From Tatumella sp. JGM91 (GTDB lineage Bacteria > Pseudomonadota > Gammaproteobacteria > Enterobacterales > Enterobacteriaceae): a stretch of 64,000 nt of DNA. Shown one piece after another: positions 45,523 through 57,017 of the stretch (its first letter is position 1; the number at the start of each line of letters is the position of its first letter). Made by a program: the position numbers and the translations under genes. The stretch spans positions 62,001 to 126,000 of the forward strand of contig NZ_JAERJP010000006.1 in NCBI RefSeq assembly GCF_018257575.1, given 5' to 3'. The notes beneath the pieces are model-generated. The model made no database searches. It worked only from the letters and a program-made list of their open reading frames with translations, and was not told the DNA's origin.

Positions 45523-46563
45523 TCAGCGATCGGCTACCAGGGATAAGGCCTTTTCCAGAACCCGTACATCGGCGCCTGGCTTGTGAGCATTTTCACTCAG
45601 GTGACGACGCCATTGTCTTGCGCCGGGGATCCCCTGAAACAGTCCCAGCATATGCCGGGTAATATGTCCCAGCCAGGTCCCCTGGCTGAGTTCTTTTTCG
45701 ATATACGGATACATAGAGCGTACGACATCAGCGGCGTCCGCTGGCAGCATACCGGCACCGAAAATCTGACTATCCACCAGGGCCAGGAGACCGGGATTCT
45801 GATAGGCTTCCCGCCCCATCATGACACCGTCCAGATGCTGCAGGTGTGCCTGTGCTTCTTCAAGGGTTTTAACACCACCATTAATCCCGATACGCAGCTG
45901 CGGAAAATCCTGTTTCAGCTGATATACCCGCGGATAATCAAGGGGAGGCACTTCACGGTTCTCTTTCGGACTCAGGCCCGATAACCAGGCTTTACGCGCA
46001 TGAATAGTGAAAGAGCGACAGCCACCCTGTTCAGCAACTGTACCGATAAAATCACACAGGAACCGGTAACTGTCCTGCTCATCGATACCGATACGGGTTT
46101 TCACTGTCACCGGGATACTCACCACCTGACGCATGGCATCGATACAGCGGGCAACCAGTGCCGCTTCGCCCATCAGGCAGGCACCAAAACGCCCGTTCTG
46201 AACCCGGTCAGACGGACACCCGACATTGAGGTTTATTTCATTGTAACCACGCTGTTCAGCAAGTTGTGCACATTGCGCCAGAGCGGCAGGATCACTGCCG
46301 CCTAATTGCAGTGCCACAGGGTGCTCTTCATCAGAATAGGCAAGGTAATCACCTTTACCATGAATAATGGCTCCGGTGGTCACCATTTCTGTATACAGCA
46401 ACGTTTGTGCCGTCAGTTTACGATGGAAATAGCGGCAATGCCGGTCCGTCCAGTCAAGCATCGGGGCAATTGAGAAACGATCTGCAGGGAAAGGGGTCAC
46501 CGGAGAAACCGTATCCTGCACAGAAGTCACGGGGTTGTCAGACTCAGGGGTATGAATTTTCAT
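45523..46563 (-). CDS. dusA: tRNA-dihydrouridine(20/20a) synthase
   Basis: A 346-residue FMN TIM-barrel enzyme. [21 protein letters not shown] is the FMN-binding start (near 33), [22 protein letters not shown] carries the catalytic Cys near 115, and VKTRIGID and [16 protein letters not shown] follow. It reduces uridine 20/20a in tRNA. The start at 46563 gives a longer N-terminal tail than E. coli DusA, so an internal start is possible. Confidence 0.94.
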   Translation of the reverse strand: MKIHTPESDNPVTSVQDTVSPVTPFPADRFSIAPMLDWTDRHCRYFHRKLTAQTLLYTEMVTTGAIIHGKGDYLAYSDEEHPVALQLGGSDPAALAQCAQLAEQRGYNEINLNVGCPSDRVQNGRFGACLMGEAALVARCIDAMRQVVSIPVTVKTRIGIDEQDSYRFLCDFIGTVAEQGGCRSFTIHARKAWLSGLSPKENREVPPLDYPRVYQLKQDFPQLRIGINGGVKTLEEAQAHLQHLDGVMMGREAYQNPGLLALVDSQIFGAGMLPADAADVVRSMYPYIEKELSQGTWLGHITRHMLGLFQGIPGARQWRRHLSENAHKPGADVRVLEKALSLVADR

Positions 46564-46762
46564 CAGGGAATAATTATGCGGTTAATTACGATTAATGGCG
46601 CCTATAATAGCACAAAATAACGTCACAACGGCTAGCTAAAACCCGGCCCCGTAAGGCTGAACGCTGTTTTACCGGCCAGCCTGAAACACACATCATCAAC
46701 ATTAAAACACCAGCCATGGTAAGATACCCCGTTATCGGAGACTTTTGTCGGAGAAAGCCATC

Positions 46763-47281
46763 ATGCAACCTCAACTTCCTGCACAAATTCTTGCAGAGGC
46801 ACAAAGCCTTTGTCAGAAACGTGGTGTGCGTATGACTTCCCAGCGTGCCGAAGTGCTGCGTCTGATGGCTGAACACTACGGTGCGATCAGCGCATATGAT
46901 TTGCTGGATAAATTACGGGTCAGTGAACCTCAGGCTAAACCGCCAACCGTTTACCGCGCACTGGACTTCCTGCTGGAACAAGGGTTTATCCACCGTGTTG
47001 CTTCAAATAACAGCTATGTCGTCTGCCCGCATTTTGAACATCCGTCCCATACGTCGGTCATGCTGATCTGCGATAACTGTGCTTCTGTCAGCGAGCGTCA
47101 CGCAGAAGGGGTGGAGCAATTGATCAGTACCCGGGCCAGACAGGCGGGGTTTATCCTGCGCCATAGTGTTATCGAAGCCCATGGTTTATGTGAAAAATGT
47201 GCCGAAGTTGCAGCCTGTGATGATCCTGACCATTGTCAGCATGACCACAAAGCAGAGCCGAAAAAACGTCCCGGCCGGTAA
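46763..47281 (+). CDS. zur: Zinc uptake regulation protein (Fur family)
   Basis: A 172-residue Zur. HTH region RMTSQRAEVLRLMAEHYGAISAYDLLDKL, and PPTVYRALDFLLEQGFIHRV near residue 60. Zinc ligands are visible: HFEHPSHTSVMLICDNC and LCEKCAEVAACDDPDHC. It represses znuABC when zinc is sufficient. The ATG at 46763 follows GGAG; an in-frame TTG at 46745 is not needed. It is convergent with dinF. Confidence 0.95.
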   Translation: MQPQLPAQILAEAQSLCQKRGVRMTSQRAEVLRLMAEHYGAISAYDLLDKLRVSEPQAKPPTVYRALDFLLEQGFIHRVASNNSYVVCPHFEHPSHTSVMLICDNCASVSERHAEGVEQLISTRARQAGFILRHSVIEAHGLCEKCAEVAACDDPDHCQHDHKAEPKKRPGR

Positions 47282-47298
47282 TCTGCCGCTCCCGTAAT

Positions 47299-48621
47299 TC
47301 AGTCGCTGAACCAGCTATTATTACGCTGATGGTAATGCCAGCGACGCCATAAGGTGACACCCCGCAGAACCATAAATACACAGATTGCCAGCCACAACCC
47401 GTGGTTACCCAGCCAGGGAACTGTACATAAAGTCAGACCATAACCGGCGGCCGCAATGGCCATACTGTTACGCATTTCCCGGCCGCGGGCGGCACCGACA
47501 AATAAGCCATCCAGCAGATAACTGCCTGCCGCGACCACTGGCAGAATAATCTGCCAGATAAGATAATGGCTGGCCAGTTGCCGGAGAGAGTGCAGAGATG
47601 TCAGCAGATCAATAATATACGGCCCGGCCAGCCCATAAAGCAGGGAAAAACCAACGGCAACCATCCCGGCCTGACGACAGGATGCATGCCAGACCTCATG
47701 CAGTTTACCGGCCGTTCTGGCACCATAGGCCTCACCGGATACTGCCTCCACGGCATACGCAAAACCATCCAGTGCATAGGATGTAAAAGTCAGAAACATC
47801 ATCAGTAAGGCGTTCACCGCCACAATATCACTCCCCAGTCTCGCCCCGGTCATGGTCAGTGAGGCAAAACAGAGTTGTAATAACAGGGAACGCAGTAAAA
47901 TATCCCGGTTTAGTCCCAGTAACCGTTTCATATCTCCCCGCCAGCCGTTAAGTAACATACGCCCTGTGATTTTCCGCTGTTTCAGAACACGCCATACCAG
48001 CAGCATACCCGTCAGCAGCGTGATATATTCGGCAATAACCGTCGCCGCCGCCGCGCCCCGGACCCCGAGATGCAGGTGCAGCACCAGCAGGAGTTCCAGC
48101 GCCAGATTGACCAGGTTGCCTGTCACCAGCAAAATCACCGGCGCACGGGCATATTGCACCCCCAGCAGCCAGCCGAGCAGTACCAGGTTAGCAAAGGTCG
48201 CTGGCGCACTCAGCCAGCGTACATCAATAAACTCACGAGCCTGTACCAGCGTTGCCGGATCACCGCCCATAATCCCGGTGGCTATATGACTGACAGGCTG
48301 ACGCAGCAAAATAAACACCGCGCCGGCAATCAGGCTAATGAGCACCGGCTGCACCAGCGCCCTGGCCAGCAAGGTATTATTTTTTTTCCCCAGCGCCTGG
48401 GCGGTCATCCCGGTAGTGCTCATCCGCAGGAACAGCAATAACATAAACAGAAAGCTGGTTACGGTCGTCCCGATGGCCACACCACCAAGGTAAATGGCAC
48501 TGCCGAGATGGCCAATCACCGCCGTATCCACCAGTCCTGTCAGTGGTACAGTGACATTTGACAGGATCATCGGTAATGCCAGCCGCCAGAGTTGCTTATC
48601 GGTAGAGCTAAGAAAAGACAT
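47299..48621 (-). CDS. dinF: MATE family efflux transporter DinF
   Basis: A 440-residue MATE protein with twelve predicted membrane helices. It begins STDKQLWRLALPMILSNVTVPLTGLVDTAVIGHLG, and TTVTSFLFMLLLFLRMSTTGMTAQALGKKN follows. The role suggested in E. coli is protection against oxidative stress and bile-salt stress. It lies downstream of lexA, 167 bases apart, and is transcribed with it in E. coli. Confidence 0.93.
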   Translation of the reverse strand: MSFLSSTDKQLWRLALPMILSNVTVPLTGLVDTAVIGHLGSAIYLGGVAIGTTVTSFLFMLLLFLRMSTTGMTAQALGKKNNTLLARALVQPVLISLIAGAVFILLRQPVSHIATGIMGGDPATLVQAREFIDVRWLSAPATFANLVLLGWLLGVQYARAPVILLVTGNLVNLALELLLVLHLHLGVRGAAAATVIAEYITLLTGMLLVWRVLKQRKITGRMLLNGWRGDMKRLLGLNRDILLRSLLLQLCFASLTMTGARLGSDIVAVNALLMMFLTFTSYALDGFAYAVEAVSGEAYGARTAGKLHEVWHASCRQAGMVAVGFSLLYGLAGPYIIDLLTSLHSLRQLASHYLIWQIILPVVAAGSYLLDGLFVGAARGREMRNSMAIAAAGYGLTLCTVPWLGNHGLWLAICVFMVLRGVTLWRRWHYHQRNNSWFSD

Positions 48622-48736
48622 GAATAATCCTGCAGGTCACATCGCAAAAGGCACAAAGAGAGACAATACGGGCACTATATGACAGCGGCATCAGTAAAAC
48701 TAGCGGGCGCGGGAACAGGGGACAGTAAGGAACCGT

Positions 48737-48762
48737 CTGGCTGAGACATCTTACTCAGCCAG
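48737..48762 (-). terminator. Hairpin between lexA and dinF
   Basis: Nine-bp stem CTGGCTGAG / CTCAGCCAG with an eight-base loop, 27 bases beyond the lexA stop. No T tract, so partial read-through into dinF is likely. Confidence 0.5.
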
Positions 48763-48788
48763 CAGGAGCAGAGGTGATCAGCGGCGGA

Positions 48789-49403
48789 CTATAACCACTC
48801 GCCGTTACGGATAACGCCTACCGCCAGGCCTTCAACCGTCAGGTTTTGTTCGCGGATATCAACCACAATCGGCGAGAATTCGCTATTTTCGGGGAGCAGT
48901 TGCACAGTGTTACCCTGTTTTTTCCAGCGTTTCACTGTTACTTCGTCATCAATTCTTGCCACAACCACCTGACCATTACGGACATCCTGGGTTTTATGTA
49001 CCGCCAGCAGATCGCCGTCCATAATACCGATATCTTTCATTGAGGTACCGCTGACCCTGAGCAGGAAATCCGCTGACGGTTTAAACAGCGCCGGATCAAC
49101 CTGAAAATGGCTTTCAATATGCTGCTGGGCAAGCAGGGGCTCACCGGCAGCGACACGGCCGATCAGTGGTAATCCCTCGGTGGTTTCTTCTTCCATCAGC
49201 AGGCGAATACCCCGCGATGCCCCGGAGACGATTTCAATAACACCTTTACGCGCCAGAGCTTTCAGATGCTCTTCTGCGGCATTCGGGGAACGGAAACCCA
49301 GCTGGGACGCAATTTCTGCGCGCGTCGGCGGCATACCCGTCTGTTGAATATGGTCGCGAATCAGGTCATAGACCTGCTGTTGCCTGCTGGTTAATGCTTT
49401 CAT
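48789..49403 (-). CDS. lexA: LexA repressor
   Basis: A 204-residue LexA. The HTH domain starts [32 protein letters not shown]. The self-cleavage site Ala86-Gly87 is in [10 protein letters not shown], and the catalytic Ser121/Lys158 dyad is in [15 protein letters not shown] and [11 protein letters not shown]. It represses the SOS regulon until RecA* triggers cleavage. The start at 49403 was chosen as for E. coli; the longer frame runs through the operator. Two LexA boxes sit just upstream. Confidence 0.97.
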   Translation of the reverse strand: MKALTSRQQQVYDLIRDHIQQTGMPPTRAEIASQLGFRSPNAAEEHLKALARKGVIEIVSGASRGIRLLMEEETTEGLPLIGRVAAGEPLLAQQHIESHFQVDPALFKPSADFLLRVSGTSMKDIGIMDGDLLAVHKTQDVRNGQVVVARIDDEVTVKRWKKQGNTVQLLPENSEFSPIVVDIREQNLTVEGLAVGVIRNGEWL

Positions 49404-49411
49404 CCCGCCCC

Positions 49412-49446
49412 CTGGTTGTTTATACAGTCGCTGTGAGTATATACAG
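49412..49446. promoter_or_regulatory. Two LexA boxes of lexA
   Basis: Box 1 is CTGTGAGTATATACAG (49431-49446), perfect, and box 2 is CTGGTTGTTTATACAG (49412-49427). The tandem pair lies just before the lexA start, as in E. coli, and gives autoregulation. Confidence 0.9.
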
Positions 49447-49511
49447 GTATTTTCTAAATGGGAACCAAAAACCGTCATAAAACAAACAACTGTCGGTTAA
49501 GATCCCGCCAC

Positions 49512-49880
49512 TCACCACCACTGCCATAACAGAGCGATCCAGACAAAAGCCGCCAGCAGCAATGCCAGAAACACCGCCGCCGAACCTAAGTCCTTCGCCC
49601 GGCCAGATAACGGATGAATTTCAGGCCCCAGCCGGTCCACAACCGCTTCAATCGCGCTGTTAAGGACTTCAACGATAACAACCAGCACCACCGAACCAAT
49701 CAGCAGGATCCTGGTGACTGTATCCACATTCAGCCAGCAGGCAACAATCACCGCCACGACTGCCAGCACGGCTTCCTGCCGGAAGGCGGCTTCATGGTGC
49801 CAGGCCGCACGCAGTCCCTGCCATGAATAGCCCGCGGCTTTTACTATTCTCCGCCATCCGCCTGTCGTACCCGCCATCAC
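49512..49880 (-). CDS. dgkA: Diacylglycerol kinase
   Basis: A 122-residue membrane protein with three helices. WRRIVKAAGYSWQGLRAAWHHEAAFRQEAVLAV at the N-terminus and EVLNSAIEAVVDRLGPEIHPLSGRAKDLGSA contain the conserved catalytic Glu and nucleotide/Mg2+ residues. It phosphorylates diacylglycerol released by periplasmic glucan synthesis. It is divergent from plsB. Confidence 0.95.
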   Translation of the reverse strand: MMAGTTGGWRRIVKAAGYSWQGLRAAWHHEAAFRQEAVLAVVAVIVACWLNVDTVTRILLIGSVVLVVIVEVLNSAIEAVVDRLGPEIHPLSGRAKDLGSAAVFLALLLAAFVWIALLWQWW

Positions 49881-50004
49881 GGTTTACTCCTTTTATGATA
49901 AAAATTACCGTTATATCAGGATACGATTCGTTGTATCCTCACAGATCTTCTTTGTAGTTTCTGGTATGCTTGCGCCGCTTTGCTAACAGTAAGAGGCCGC
50001 AGAT

Positions 50005-52440
50005 TTGTCTATGTCAGGTTGGCGTAAACTTTATTATAAATTACTCAGTTTTCCATTATCTTTGCTGGTTAAGAGCAAAGTTATCCCGGAAGATCCTTTC
50101 TCCGAACTGGGGCTGGATCCGACCCGGCCCATTATCTATGTATTCCCGTATGATTCCAAAGCGGATCTTCTGGCGATGCGTGCCCAATGCCTGCAGCATG
50201 ATCTGCCGGATCCGTTACAGCCGGTGGAAATCGATGGTCATTTTTTACCCCGTCATGTATTTATCCACGATGGACCACGGTTACTGCCCTATTTCACTCC
50301 GAATCAGGAAACGGTAAAAATCTTCCATGATTACCTCGACCTGCACCGCAATAATCCGGCTCTGGATGTTCAGCTGGTGCCGGTATCGGTGATGTTCGGC
50401 CGCGCGCCTGGTAAAGAAGTTCAGGGAGCACAGGCGCCGTTCCTGCGTGAACTTAACGGAATACAGAAGTTCTTTGCCATTCTCTGGCTGGGACGCGATA
50501 GTTTTGTCCGGTTCTCACCCAAGGTTTCTCTGCGTCAGATGGCAGATGAACACGGTACCGATCAATCCATCGCCCATAAATTATCCCGTGTGGCCCATAT
50601 CCATTTTTCACGGCAACGGCTGGCGGCGGTCGGACCGCGTTTACCGGCCCGGCAGGATCTGTTTAATAAACTGCTGCAGTCAAAAGCGATTGCCAAAGCG
50701 GTAGAAGATGAAGCCCGTAGCAAGAAAGTGTCCTACGATACGGCACAGAAAAATGCGGTCGCGATGATGGAAGAGATCGCTGCCGATTTCTCCTATGAAG
50801 CCATTCGTATCACCGACCGTGTGATGGGCTGGCTGTGGAGCCGGTTGTATAAAGGAATTAATGTCAGTGGCGGCGAACGTATCCGCCAGCTGGCACAGGA
50901 TGGCCACGAACTGGTGTATGTCCCCTGCCACCGCAGCCATATGGACTATCTGTTACTTTCCTATGTGCTTTATCATCAGGGACTGGTTCCCCCGCATATT
51001 GCCGCGGGTATTAACCTGAATTTCTGGCCTGCCGGCCCGGTCTTTCGTCGCCTGGGGGCGTTCTTTATCCGCCGTACTTTTAAAGGCAACAAGCTCTATT
51101 CAACCGTGTTCCGCGAGTACCTGGGTGAACTGTTCAGCCGCGGCTATTCGGTCGAATACTTCGTTGAAGGCGGACGGTCACGTACCGGACGCTTGCTGGA
51201 GCCCAAAACCGGTACCCTGAGCATGACCTTGCAGGCCATGCTGCGTGGCGGTAACCGGCCAATTACTCTGGTGCCGATTTATATTGGCTATGAGCATGTG
51301 ATGGAAGTCGCGACCTACGCCAAGGAGCTGCGGGGAGCGACCAAAGAAAAAGAGAGCCTGCTGCAGATGCTGCGTGGTTTACGCAAACTGCGTAATCTGG
51401 GCCAGGGGTATGTGAACTTCGGTGAACCCTTGCCGCTGGTTAACTATCTGAATAACCAGGTGCCGGAATGGCGTGACGATATCGATCCGATAGAGCCACA
51501 ACGTCCGGCGTGGATGACGCCGGTGGTTAATGACATTGCCCGCAAAGTGATGGTGCGGATCAATAACGCCGGGGCCGCAAATGCCATGAACCTGTGTGTT
51601 ACCGCATTACTGGCTTCTCCGCAGCGTTCACTGACCCGTGAACAACTGCTGGAACAGCTGGAGTGTTACAGCCAGTTATTACGTAATGTGCCGTACAGTG
51701 AAGGGACCACCATCCCGGATATGTCTGCCGAAGACTTGCTTAGCCATGCTGTAAGTATGAACAAGTTCACCACTGAGCACGATAATATCGGGGATATGAT
51801 CATATTGCCGAAAGAGCAGGCGGTTCTGATGACCTATTACCGGAACAATATCCTGCACTTACTGGTAATGCCATCCCTGATTGCCGCCATAATTCATCAG
51901 CACGGGACTATTCGTAAAGATGAGCTGCAGCGGGAAGTGGCACTGATTTATCCGCTGCTGAAAAGTGAGCTTTTCCTGCACTGGGAAGCTGAGCAACTGC
52001 CGGAGGTTGTCCGCGATCTGTGTCAGGAACTGGTCAGTCAGTCGCTGATCCGCAGTGACGGCGAACATTATGCAGTGCATAAACCGCGTTCGCGGGTACT
52101 GGGACTGCTGGCGGCAGGAATCCGGGAAACCCTGCAGCGTTATGCCATCACCTTCGCCATCCTGAATGCGAAACCCGCGATTAACCGTGGTACCCTGGAA
52201 AAAGAGAGCCGTACCCTGGCACAACGTTTATCGGTACTGCACGGAATTAACGCGCCGGAGTTCTTCGATAAAGCGGTATTCTCCGGGTTAGTGCTGACAT
52301 TACGGGATGAAGGCTATATCAGTGATAAAGACGATTCTGAACCGGAAAAAACCCGTGGTATGCGTCAGATCCTGCTTGATTTGACAAGCAGCGATGTCCG
52401 CCAGACTATCGAAAACGGTATTGCCTCTGATCAGGAATAG
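50005..52440 (+). CDS. plsB: Glycerol-3-phosphate 1-O-acyltransferase
   Basis: An 811-residue PlsB. The acyltransferase HX4D motif is in [17 protein letters not shown] near residue 310, and [22 protein letters not shown] near 390 and [13 protein letters not shown] near 430 are the remaining motifs. It makes lysophosphatidate, the first step of phospholipid synthesis. TTG at 50005 has AAGAGG eight bases upstream; the ATG at 50011 matches the E. coli start but is 14 bases from that site, so the true start is uncertain by two residues. Confidence 0.96.
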   Translation: MSMSGWRKLYYKLLSFPLSLLVKSKVIPEDPFSELGLDPTRPIIYVFPYDSKADLLAMRAQCLQHDLPDPLQPVEIDGHFLPRHVFIHDGPRLLPYFTPNQETVKIFHDYLDLHRNNPALDVQLVPVSVMFGRAPGKEVQGAQAPFLRELNGIQKFFAILWLGRDSFVRFSPKVSLRQMADEHGTDQSIAHKLSRVAHIHFSRQRLAAVGPRLPARQDLFNKLLQSKAIAKAVEDEARSKKVSYDTAQKNAVAMMEEIAADFSYEAIRITDRVMGWLWSRLYKGINVSGGERIRQLAQDGHELVYVPCHRSHMDYLLLSYVLYHQGLVPPHIAAGINLNFWPAGPVFRRLGAFFIRRTFKGNKLYSTVFREYLGELFSRGYSVEYFVEGGRSRTGRLLEPKTGTLSMTLQAMLRGGNRPITLVPIYIGYEHVMEVATYAKELRGATKEKESLLQMLRGLRKLRNLGQGYVNFGEPLPLVNYLNNQVPEWRDDIDPIEPQRPAWMTPVVNDIARKVMVRINNAGAANAMNLCVTALLASPQRSLTREQLLEQLECYSQLLRNVPYSEGTTIPDMSAEDLLSHAVSMNKFTTEHDNIGDMIILPKEQAVLMTYYRNNILHLLVMPSLIAAIIHQHGTIRKDELQREVALIYPLLKSELFLHWEAEQLPEVVRDLCQELVSQSLIRSDGEHYAVHKPRSRVLGLLAAGIRETLQRYAITFAILNAKPAINRGTLEKESRTLAQRLSVLHGINAPEFFDKAVFSGLVLTLRDEGYISDKDDSEPEKTRGMRQILLDLTSSDVRQTIENGIASDQE

Positions 52441-52448
52441 CCGGATAA

Positions 52449-52480
52449 AAAAGGGCGCCCCGTGAACGGAGCGCCCTTTT
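52449..52480. terminator. Bidirectional terminator between plsB and ubiA
   Basis: Ten-bp stem AAAAGGGCGC / GCGCCCTTTT (52449-52458 with 52471-52480) between convergent genes, with T tracts on both strands. Confidence 0.9.
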
Positions 52481-52495
52481 CTTTTAGGTTGCCGG

Positions 52496-53392
52496 TTACA
52501 TCAGATTAATAAACGGCAGGGTACTCAGTACAATTCCGCCAAAAATTACCAGCCCGACATAGTTATTATTCAGGAATGCCTGAAAGCAGGCATCGCGGTT
52601 GCGTCCGGCCACCAGCCGTTGCTGATAAATAAAAAATCCTGCGGCGATCACCAGCGACAGATAATACCAGCCATTCAGGCTCAGCAACTGACCGGACACG
52701 GCCAGCAGAACCAGCGTAGTTATCTGCAGTAAACCAATAATCAGTTTATCGTGACGCCCGAATAATACGGCCGTCGATTTCACCCCAATTTTCAGGTCAT
52801 CATCGCGATCAACCATGGCATAAAAGGTGTCATAGGCCACTGTCCAGCACACATTCGCCAGGAAAATCAGCCAGCATGCCAGAGATAACTCCCCGCTGAC
52901 GGCCATCCACGCCATTGGAATTGCCCAGCCAAACGCAGCTCCCAGCACGACCTGAGGCAGATGGGTATAACGTTTCATAAACGGATAAGCGCTGGCCAGC
53001 ACCAGCCCGCCCACAGATAACAGTACCGTCCGGGTGCCCATCGTCAGTACCAGCAGAAAAGCCACCACCACCAGTGTCAGAAACAGCCCTTTCGCTTCAT
53101 TCTCTGTGACCTGGCCCGCAGGCAGCGGCCGCAGACGGGTACGCTTTACATGCCCGTCCACATTTCTGTCTGCATAATCATTAATAACACATCCGGCGGC
53201 GCGCATAACAATCACCCCGAGGACAAAAACCACCAGCACTGAAAAAGGCGGCAATGTCTGTCCGGCCAGCCATAAAGCCCACAGGGTTGGCCATAACAGC
53301 AGCAAAGTACCGATGGGTTTATCAATACGCATCAGGCGCATATACGCCCGGAATTTCGATATTTTTACAGAATCGTGCACAGTTTCGGTCAT
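52496..53392 (-). CDS. ubiA: 4-hydroxybenzoate polyprenyltransferase
   Basis: A 298-residue membrane prenyltransferase with about eight helices. The two Asp-rich motifs are in [22 protein letters not shown] near residue 70 and [23 protein letters not shown] near 190. It attaches the polyprenyl chain to 4-hydroxybenzoate for ubiquinone. The start overlaps the ubiC stop by four bases. Confidence 0.95.
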   Translation of the reverse strand: MTETVHDSVKISKFRAYMRLMRIDKPIGTLLLLWPTLWALWLAGQTLPPFSVLVVFVLGVIVMRAAGCVINDYADRNVDGHVKRTRLRPLPAGQVTENEAKGLFLTLVVVAFLLVLTMGTRTVLLSVGGLVLASAYPFMKRYTHLPQVVLGAAFGWAIPMAWMAVSGELSLACWLIFLANVCWTVAYDTFYAMVDRDDDLKIGVKSTAVLFGRHDKLIIGLLQITTLVLLAVSGQLLSLNGWYYLSLVIAAGFFIYQQRLVAGRNRDACFQAFLNNNYVGLVIFGGIVLSTLPFINLM

Positions 53393-53916
53393 CCTTTAGC
53401 TCCGGCCAGATACAACGGAGATAACGGTAAAAAAGTCTCGGTTAACATCAGGGGTTTTCCTGAAAGACGTAATAATGAATATCGGCCCCATAAATCATCA
53501 TTTTTTCCAGGCAGAATAAAATCACGACTTAATAACGGCGAAGAGAATAAGTAACGGCCCAGCGGACACTCTCCCAGTGACGTCAGGGCCAGCTCAGGCC
53601 CGCTGAGGGTCGACTCAGGTAATACCGTACGTCCGGCCAGCCAGGGGACGCCATCACCATATAAAATGATGTCACGCAGCCAGTAGCTCTGGTGGCGATC
53701 AAAACCGGCATAGTCTTGTTCATGAGGCAATAATGAGCGGTATTCGATAAACCCCTCACTGACCACACCTACGCTGATGTTCTGACAATACGCTTCCAGC
53801 CGGGCTGTCATTGATTGTTCCTCAAACAGCCAGCACCTTATATCAGGGGGGATTTCAGGGGCTGAGGGCTGCATCCAGTGCAGCTGATACAGTTTAAGGC
53901 GTTCCTGTATACACAT
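53389..53916 (-). CDS. ubiC: Chorismate pyruvate-lyase
   Basis: A 175-residue Ubi[17 protein letters not shown], a conserved Arg in [24 protein letters not shown] near residue 80, [23 protein letters not shown] and a Glu near the end in [11 protein letters not shown]. It makes 4-hydroxybenzoate from chorismate. It sits upstream of ubiA, which overlaps it. The first codons ([17 protein letters not shown]) correspond to the E. coli N-terminus. Confidence 0.92.
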   Translation of the reverse strand: MCIQERLKLYQLHWMQPSAPEIPPDIRCWLFEEQSMTARLEAYCQNISVGVVSEGFIEYRSLLPHEQDYAGFDRHQSYWLRDIILYGDGVPWLAGRTVLPESTLSGPELALTSLGECPLGRYLFSSPLLSRDFILPGKNDDLWGRYSLLRLSGKPLMLTETFLPLSPLYLAGAKG

Positions 53917-54077
53917 TCGGGTTTCCGGAAATCAGTTGATATCGCTCTGTACTGTCCCGGACAAGGCACAGATACAGAGCATTTCACCGGCACACTATAG
54001 CAGACTGATGCCCGCTAAGCAGGATCTTCTGCCGCCAGTCCTGTCGGCCGTTAATATACCGGTAGCAGAACCGATCA

Positions 54078-54503
54078 TTATTCTCTTTTCAGACGTTTCG
54101 AGTTAGCCAGCCATAACGTACCGACCAGAATCAATAATGCCGCTGAATAGCATAACGTATCTAAAGGATTGCGATGGTCAACAATGATTAAACGAATAAT
54201 AGCTGTCACACCGATATAAATAAAATACCGCAGCGGGAAATGGAATCCGGACTGAAAATACTTAACAATCAATGCAATAAATTCGAAGTACAGAAAATAA
54301 ATAACAATGCCTTCAATCAGCAGATAAGAAGATGATTCTTCACCCGTATGAAACAACACATTGGCCAGGTGTAATGTTTCTTTCCCCAAAAAGATCACCA
54401 GAATAATAGCCAGCGTAATCAGGCCAATATTCAGTACCCACTGTAAAACCGTCGCAATAATACCGCCTAAAGACGATTTTGGCGCCTTCTCTGATGTATC
54501 CAT
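54078..54503 (-). CDS. psiE: Phosphate-starvation-inducible protein PsiE
   Basis: A PsiE-type membrane protein with four helices, ending [28 protein letters not shown] and NSKRLKRE like E. coli PsiE. I chose the ATG at 54503 (141 residues); an in-frame GTG nine codons earlier is also open. It is phosphate-starvation induced in E. coli but its function is unknown. In E. coli the mal genes separate it from ubiC; they are absent here. Confidence 0.93.
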   Translation of the reverse strand: MDTSEKAPKSSLGGIIATVLQWVLNIGLITLAIILVIFLGKETLHLANVLFHTGEESSSYLLIEGIVIYFLYFEFIALIVKYFQSGFHFPLRYFIYIGVTAIIRLIIVDHRNPLDTLCYSAALLILVGTLWLANSKRLKRE

Positions 54504-54606
54504 CTGCTCCCCGCAAAAAATACAATTCACTGCATGTCGTTACTGGAATAACCCGCACCATAGTGGTTCCGGATGGCAGTTACCTTGCGCCACTGTCGGT
54601 GAAGAT

Positions 54607-54629
54607 AAAAAGGCGGCATGACTGCCGCC
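54607..54629 (-). terminator. pgi terminator
   Basis: GGCGGCA / TGCCGCC stem with a four-base loop 24 bases beyond the pgi stop; on the minus strand it is followed by TTTTT. Confidence 0.85.
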
Positions 54630-54652
54630 GGGTCAGACAATGACCACTGAGC

Positions 54653-56299
54653 TTAACGCCACTCTTTATAGCGGTTAATCAGGCCATTGGTCGAGCTGTC
54701 ATGACTGGTTACAGCATCGGGTCCGGTCAGCTCTGGCAGAATGCGGTTAGCCAGCTGTTTTCCGAGTTCCACCCCCCACTGGTCAAAGCTGAAGATATTC
54801 AGAATCGCCCCCTGGGTGAAAATTTTATGCTCATACAGGGCAATCAGTGCTCCCAGCGAGTAAGGCGTCATTTCACGCAGCAGGATAGAGTTGGTCGGAC
54901 GGTTACCTTCAAACACTTTAAACGGCACAATATGGGCCACTTCTGCTGCCGTTTTGCCTGCATCAGCAAACTCTTGCTCCACCACTGCCTGTGATTTACC
55001 AAATGCCAGCGCCTCAGTCTGAGCAAAGAAGTTAGACAACAGCTTCGGATGGTGGTCACTGAGCGGATTGTGGCTGATGGCCGGTGCAATAAAATCACAA
55101 GGAATGATTTTGGTACCCTGATGAATCAGCTGGTAGAACGCATGCTGGCCGTTGGTTCCCGGTTCACCCCAGATAACCGGCCCGGTCTGGTAATCTGCCA
55201 CCTCACCATTACGATCGACATATTTCCCGTTAGACTCCATATTCCCCTGCTGGAAATAGGCGGCAAAACGGTGCATATACTGATCATAAGGCAGGATAGC
55301 TTCGGTTTCGGTGCCGTAAAAGTTGTTATACCACAGACCAATCAGCGCCAGCAGCACAGGCAGGTTCTTTTCTGCCGGTGTATTGGCGAAGTGCTGGTCC
55401 ATGCCATGGGCACCACTCAGTAACTGTTCAAAATTGTCAAAACCGACAGACAGGATAATCGACAGACCGATAGCCGACCATAACGAATAACGGCCACCGA
55501 CCCAGTCCCAGAATTCGAACATATTGTCCGTATCGATACCGAATTCAGAAACGGCTTTTCCATTGGTCGAGAGGGCGGCGAAGTGGCTGGCGACCTGCTT
55601 TTCATCACCGGCACTGGCCAGGAACCAGTCACGGGCACTGTGGGCATTGGTCATTGTTTCCTGGGTGGTAAAGGTTTTTGATGCAACCAGGAATAACGTG
55701 GTTTCAGGGTTCAGGGGACGTAAGGTTTCAGCTATATGGGTTCCATCAACATTCGAGACGAAATGCATATTCAGATGGTTTTTGTAAGGACGTAATGCCT
55801 CCGTCACCATAAATGGCCCTAAGTCAGAACCACCGATACCAATATTAACCACATCGGTAATGGCTTTCCCCGTATAACCTTTCCATTCGCCGCTGATAAT
55901 GCGCTCAGAGAAATGTTTCATTTTCTGCAGAACCGCATTGACCGCGGGCATAACATCTTTACCGTCCAGCAGGATCGGCGTGTTGCTGCGGTTACGCAGA
56001 GCAACATGCAGCACTGCACGATCTTCGGTACGGTTAATTTTTTCACCGGAAAACATGGAGGCAATTGCGCCGCTCAGATCAGTCTCTTTCGCCAGGGCGA
56101 GTAATTTGTCCAGCGTTTCACGCGTGATACGGTTCTTAGAAAAATCGACCAGGATTTGATCTTCAAATGTCGCCGAAAACTCAGCGAATCGCTGAGGGTC
56201 ACGGGCAAAAAGATCAGCAATACTCACATCTTTCATGGCAGAGAAATGCTGTTGCAGCGCTTTCCATGCCTCAGTTTGTGTCGGATTAATATTTTTCAT
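54653..56299 (-). CDS. pgi: Glucose-6-phosphate isomerase
   Basis: A 548-residue PGI matching the E. coli size. Signatures: [22 protein letters not shown] near residue 150, the catalytic Glu/His segment [19 protein letters not shown] and the C-terminal [16 protein letters not shown]. It interconverts glucose-6-phosphate and fructose-6-phosphate. It diverges from the lysC leader. Confidence 0.97.
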   Translation of the reverse strand: MKNINPTQTEAWKALQQHFSAMKDVSIADLFARDPQRFAEFSATFEDQILVDFSKNRITRETLDKLLALAKETDLSGAIASMFSGEKINRTEDRAVLHVALRNRSNTPILLDGKDVMPAVNAVLQKMKHFSERIISGEWKGYTGKAITDVVNIGIGGSDLGPFMVTEALRPYKNHLNMHFVSNVDGTHIAETLRPLNPETTLFLVASKTFTTQETMTNAHSARDWFLASAGDEKQVASHFAALSTNGKAVSEFGIDTDNMFEFWDWVGGRYSLWSAIGLSIILSVGFDNFEQLLSGAHGMDQHFANTPAEKNLPVLLALIGLWYNNFYGTETEAILPYDQYMHRFAAYFQQGNMESNGKYVDRNGEVADYQTGPVIWGEPGTNGQHAFYQLIHQGTKIIPCDFIAPAISHNPLSDHHPKLLSNFFAQTEALAFGKSQAVVEQEFADAGKTAAEVAHIVPFKVFEGNRPTNSILLREMTPYSLGALIALYEHKIFTQGAILNIFSFDQWGVELGKQLANRILPELTGPDAVTSHDSSTNGLINRYKEWR

Positions 56300-57017
56300 A
56301 ACAACACTCTTATTGATTAATGAACTGTGAATCTGGCTTTAGTATAAATTCACCCGCGCCATGCTGACAGCGGAGATACATGGCCACAGCGTGAAACTAT
56401 GCTCAAACAAATACCTGCCGCAGTCACCAGCCCTTCCGGCAGAAGGATGACTCTCAGTATGACGATTCTTACTGTTGAAAGGAAAAAATTTATGCGCTTA
56501 CCGCACCTGACGGTATTGATGACCGCCAGATCCCGCTCAGTGCGCTGTGGTCCGTGATACCATCCTCAGGAGTTATCGTCTTGTTCGAAGGTGCGCCGCG
56601 TAAAAAGGCCAGATAATCTGAAGTTTGCCGGGATGTTAATCAGCTGAGTGCAAAATAATACTTATGTAACGGATAGCCGTTGACAGGCAGCCGATTACGG
56701 GATATTTCTAAAGAAGTTCTTACGTATTCTACGTAGACCAGAAGAGGCGCGTCACCCAGGCAGTATGTCAGAGGAACCGTATCCACAGACGACATATCAG
56801 GGGGAGTGACGCCGAGGCTGCAAACATGCGGTATGTTTGTTCGTCGACCACAGGGGCTGAATCCTCTGGGTTGTCACTGTCGTAACGTTTATAATAAAAC
56901 GTTTAACAAGGTGGGGCGCTTCTGGCTGACTCGTTGTCCTGTCACACCAGTCTGCCTGTTTTTGTCCTCCCTTGTGCTAAAGGCTGAATTAAAGATCCTG
57001 ACACGAGGCTGTTTTGC
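56300..57017. other. pgi-lysC divergent intergenic region
   Basis: A 718-base region. The pgi promoter and the lysC leader with the lysine riboswitch (56716-56890) are here. Bases 56479-56616 form a short open frame with no start (ending FEGAPRKKAR) that might be a relic. Other sequence has no recognised features. Confidence 0.6.
56716..56890 (+). ncRNA. Lysine riboswitch (L box) upstream of lysC
   Basis: The L-box aptamer is recognised by the ACCAGAAGAGGCGCG segment at 56738, GGGGGAGTGACGCCGAGGC at 56801 and the CAGGGGCTGAATCCTCTGGG hairpin at 56851 followed by TTGTCACTG. These agree with the E. coli lysC leader. After it, AACGTTT / AAACGTT (56884-56890 with 56897-56903) forms a small hairpin of the expression platform. 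Lysine binding lowers lysC expression, a known control in enterics. Confidence 0.92.

Noticed and set aside
56479-56616. Short plus-strand open frame ending FEGAPRKKAR
   Set aside because: Protein-like but no start codon; perhaps a relic, not enough to call.
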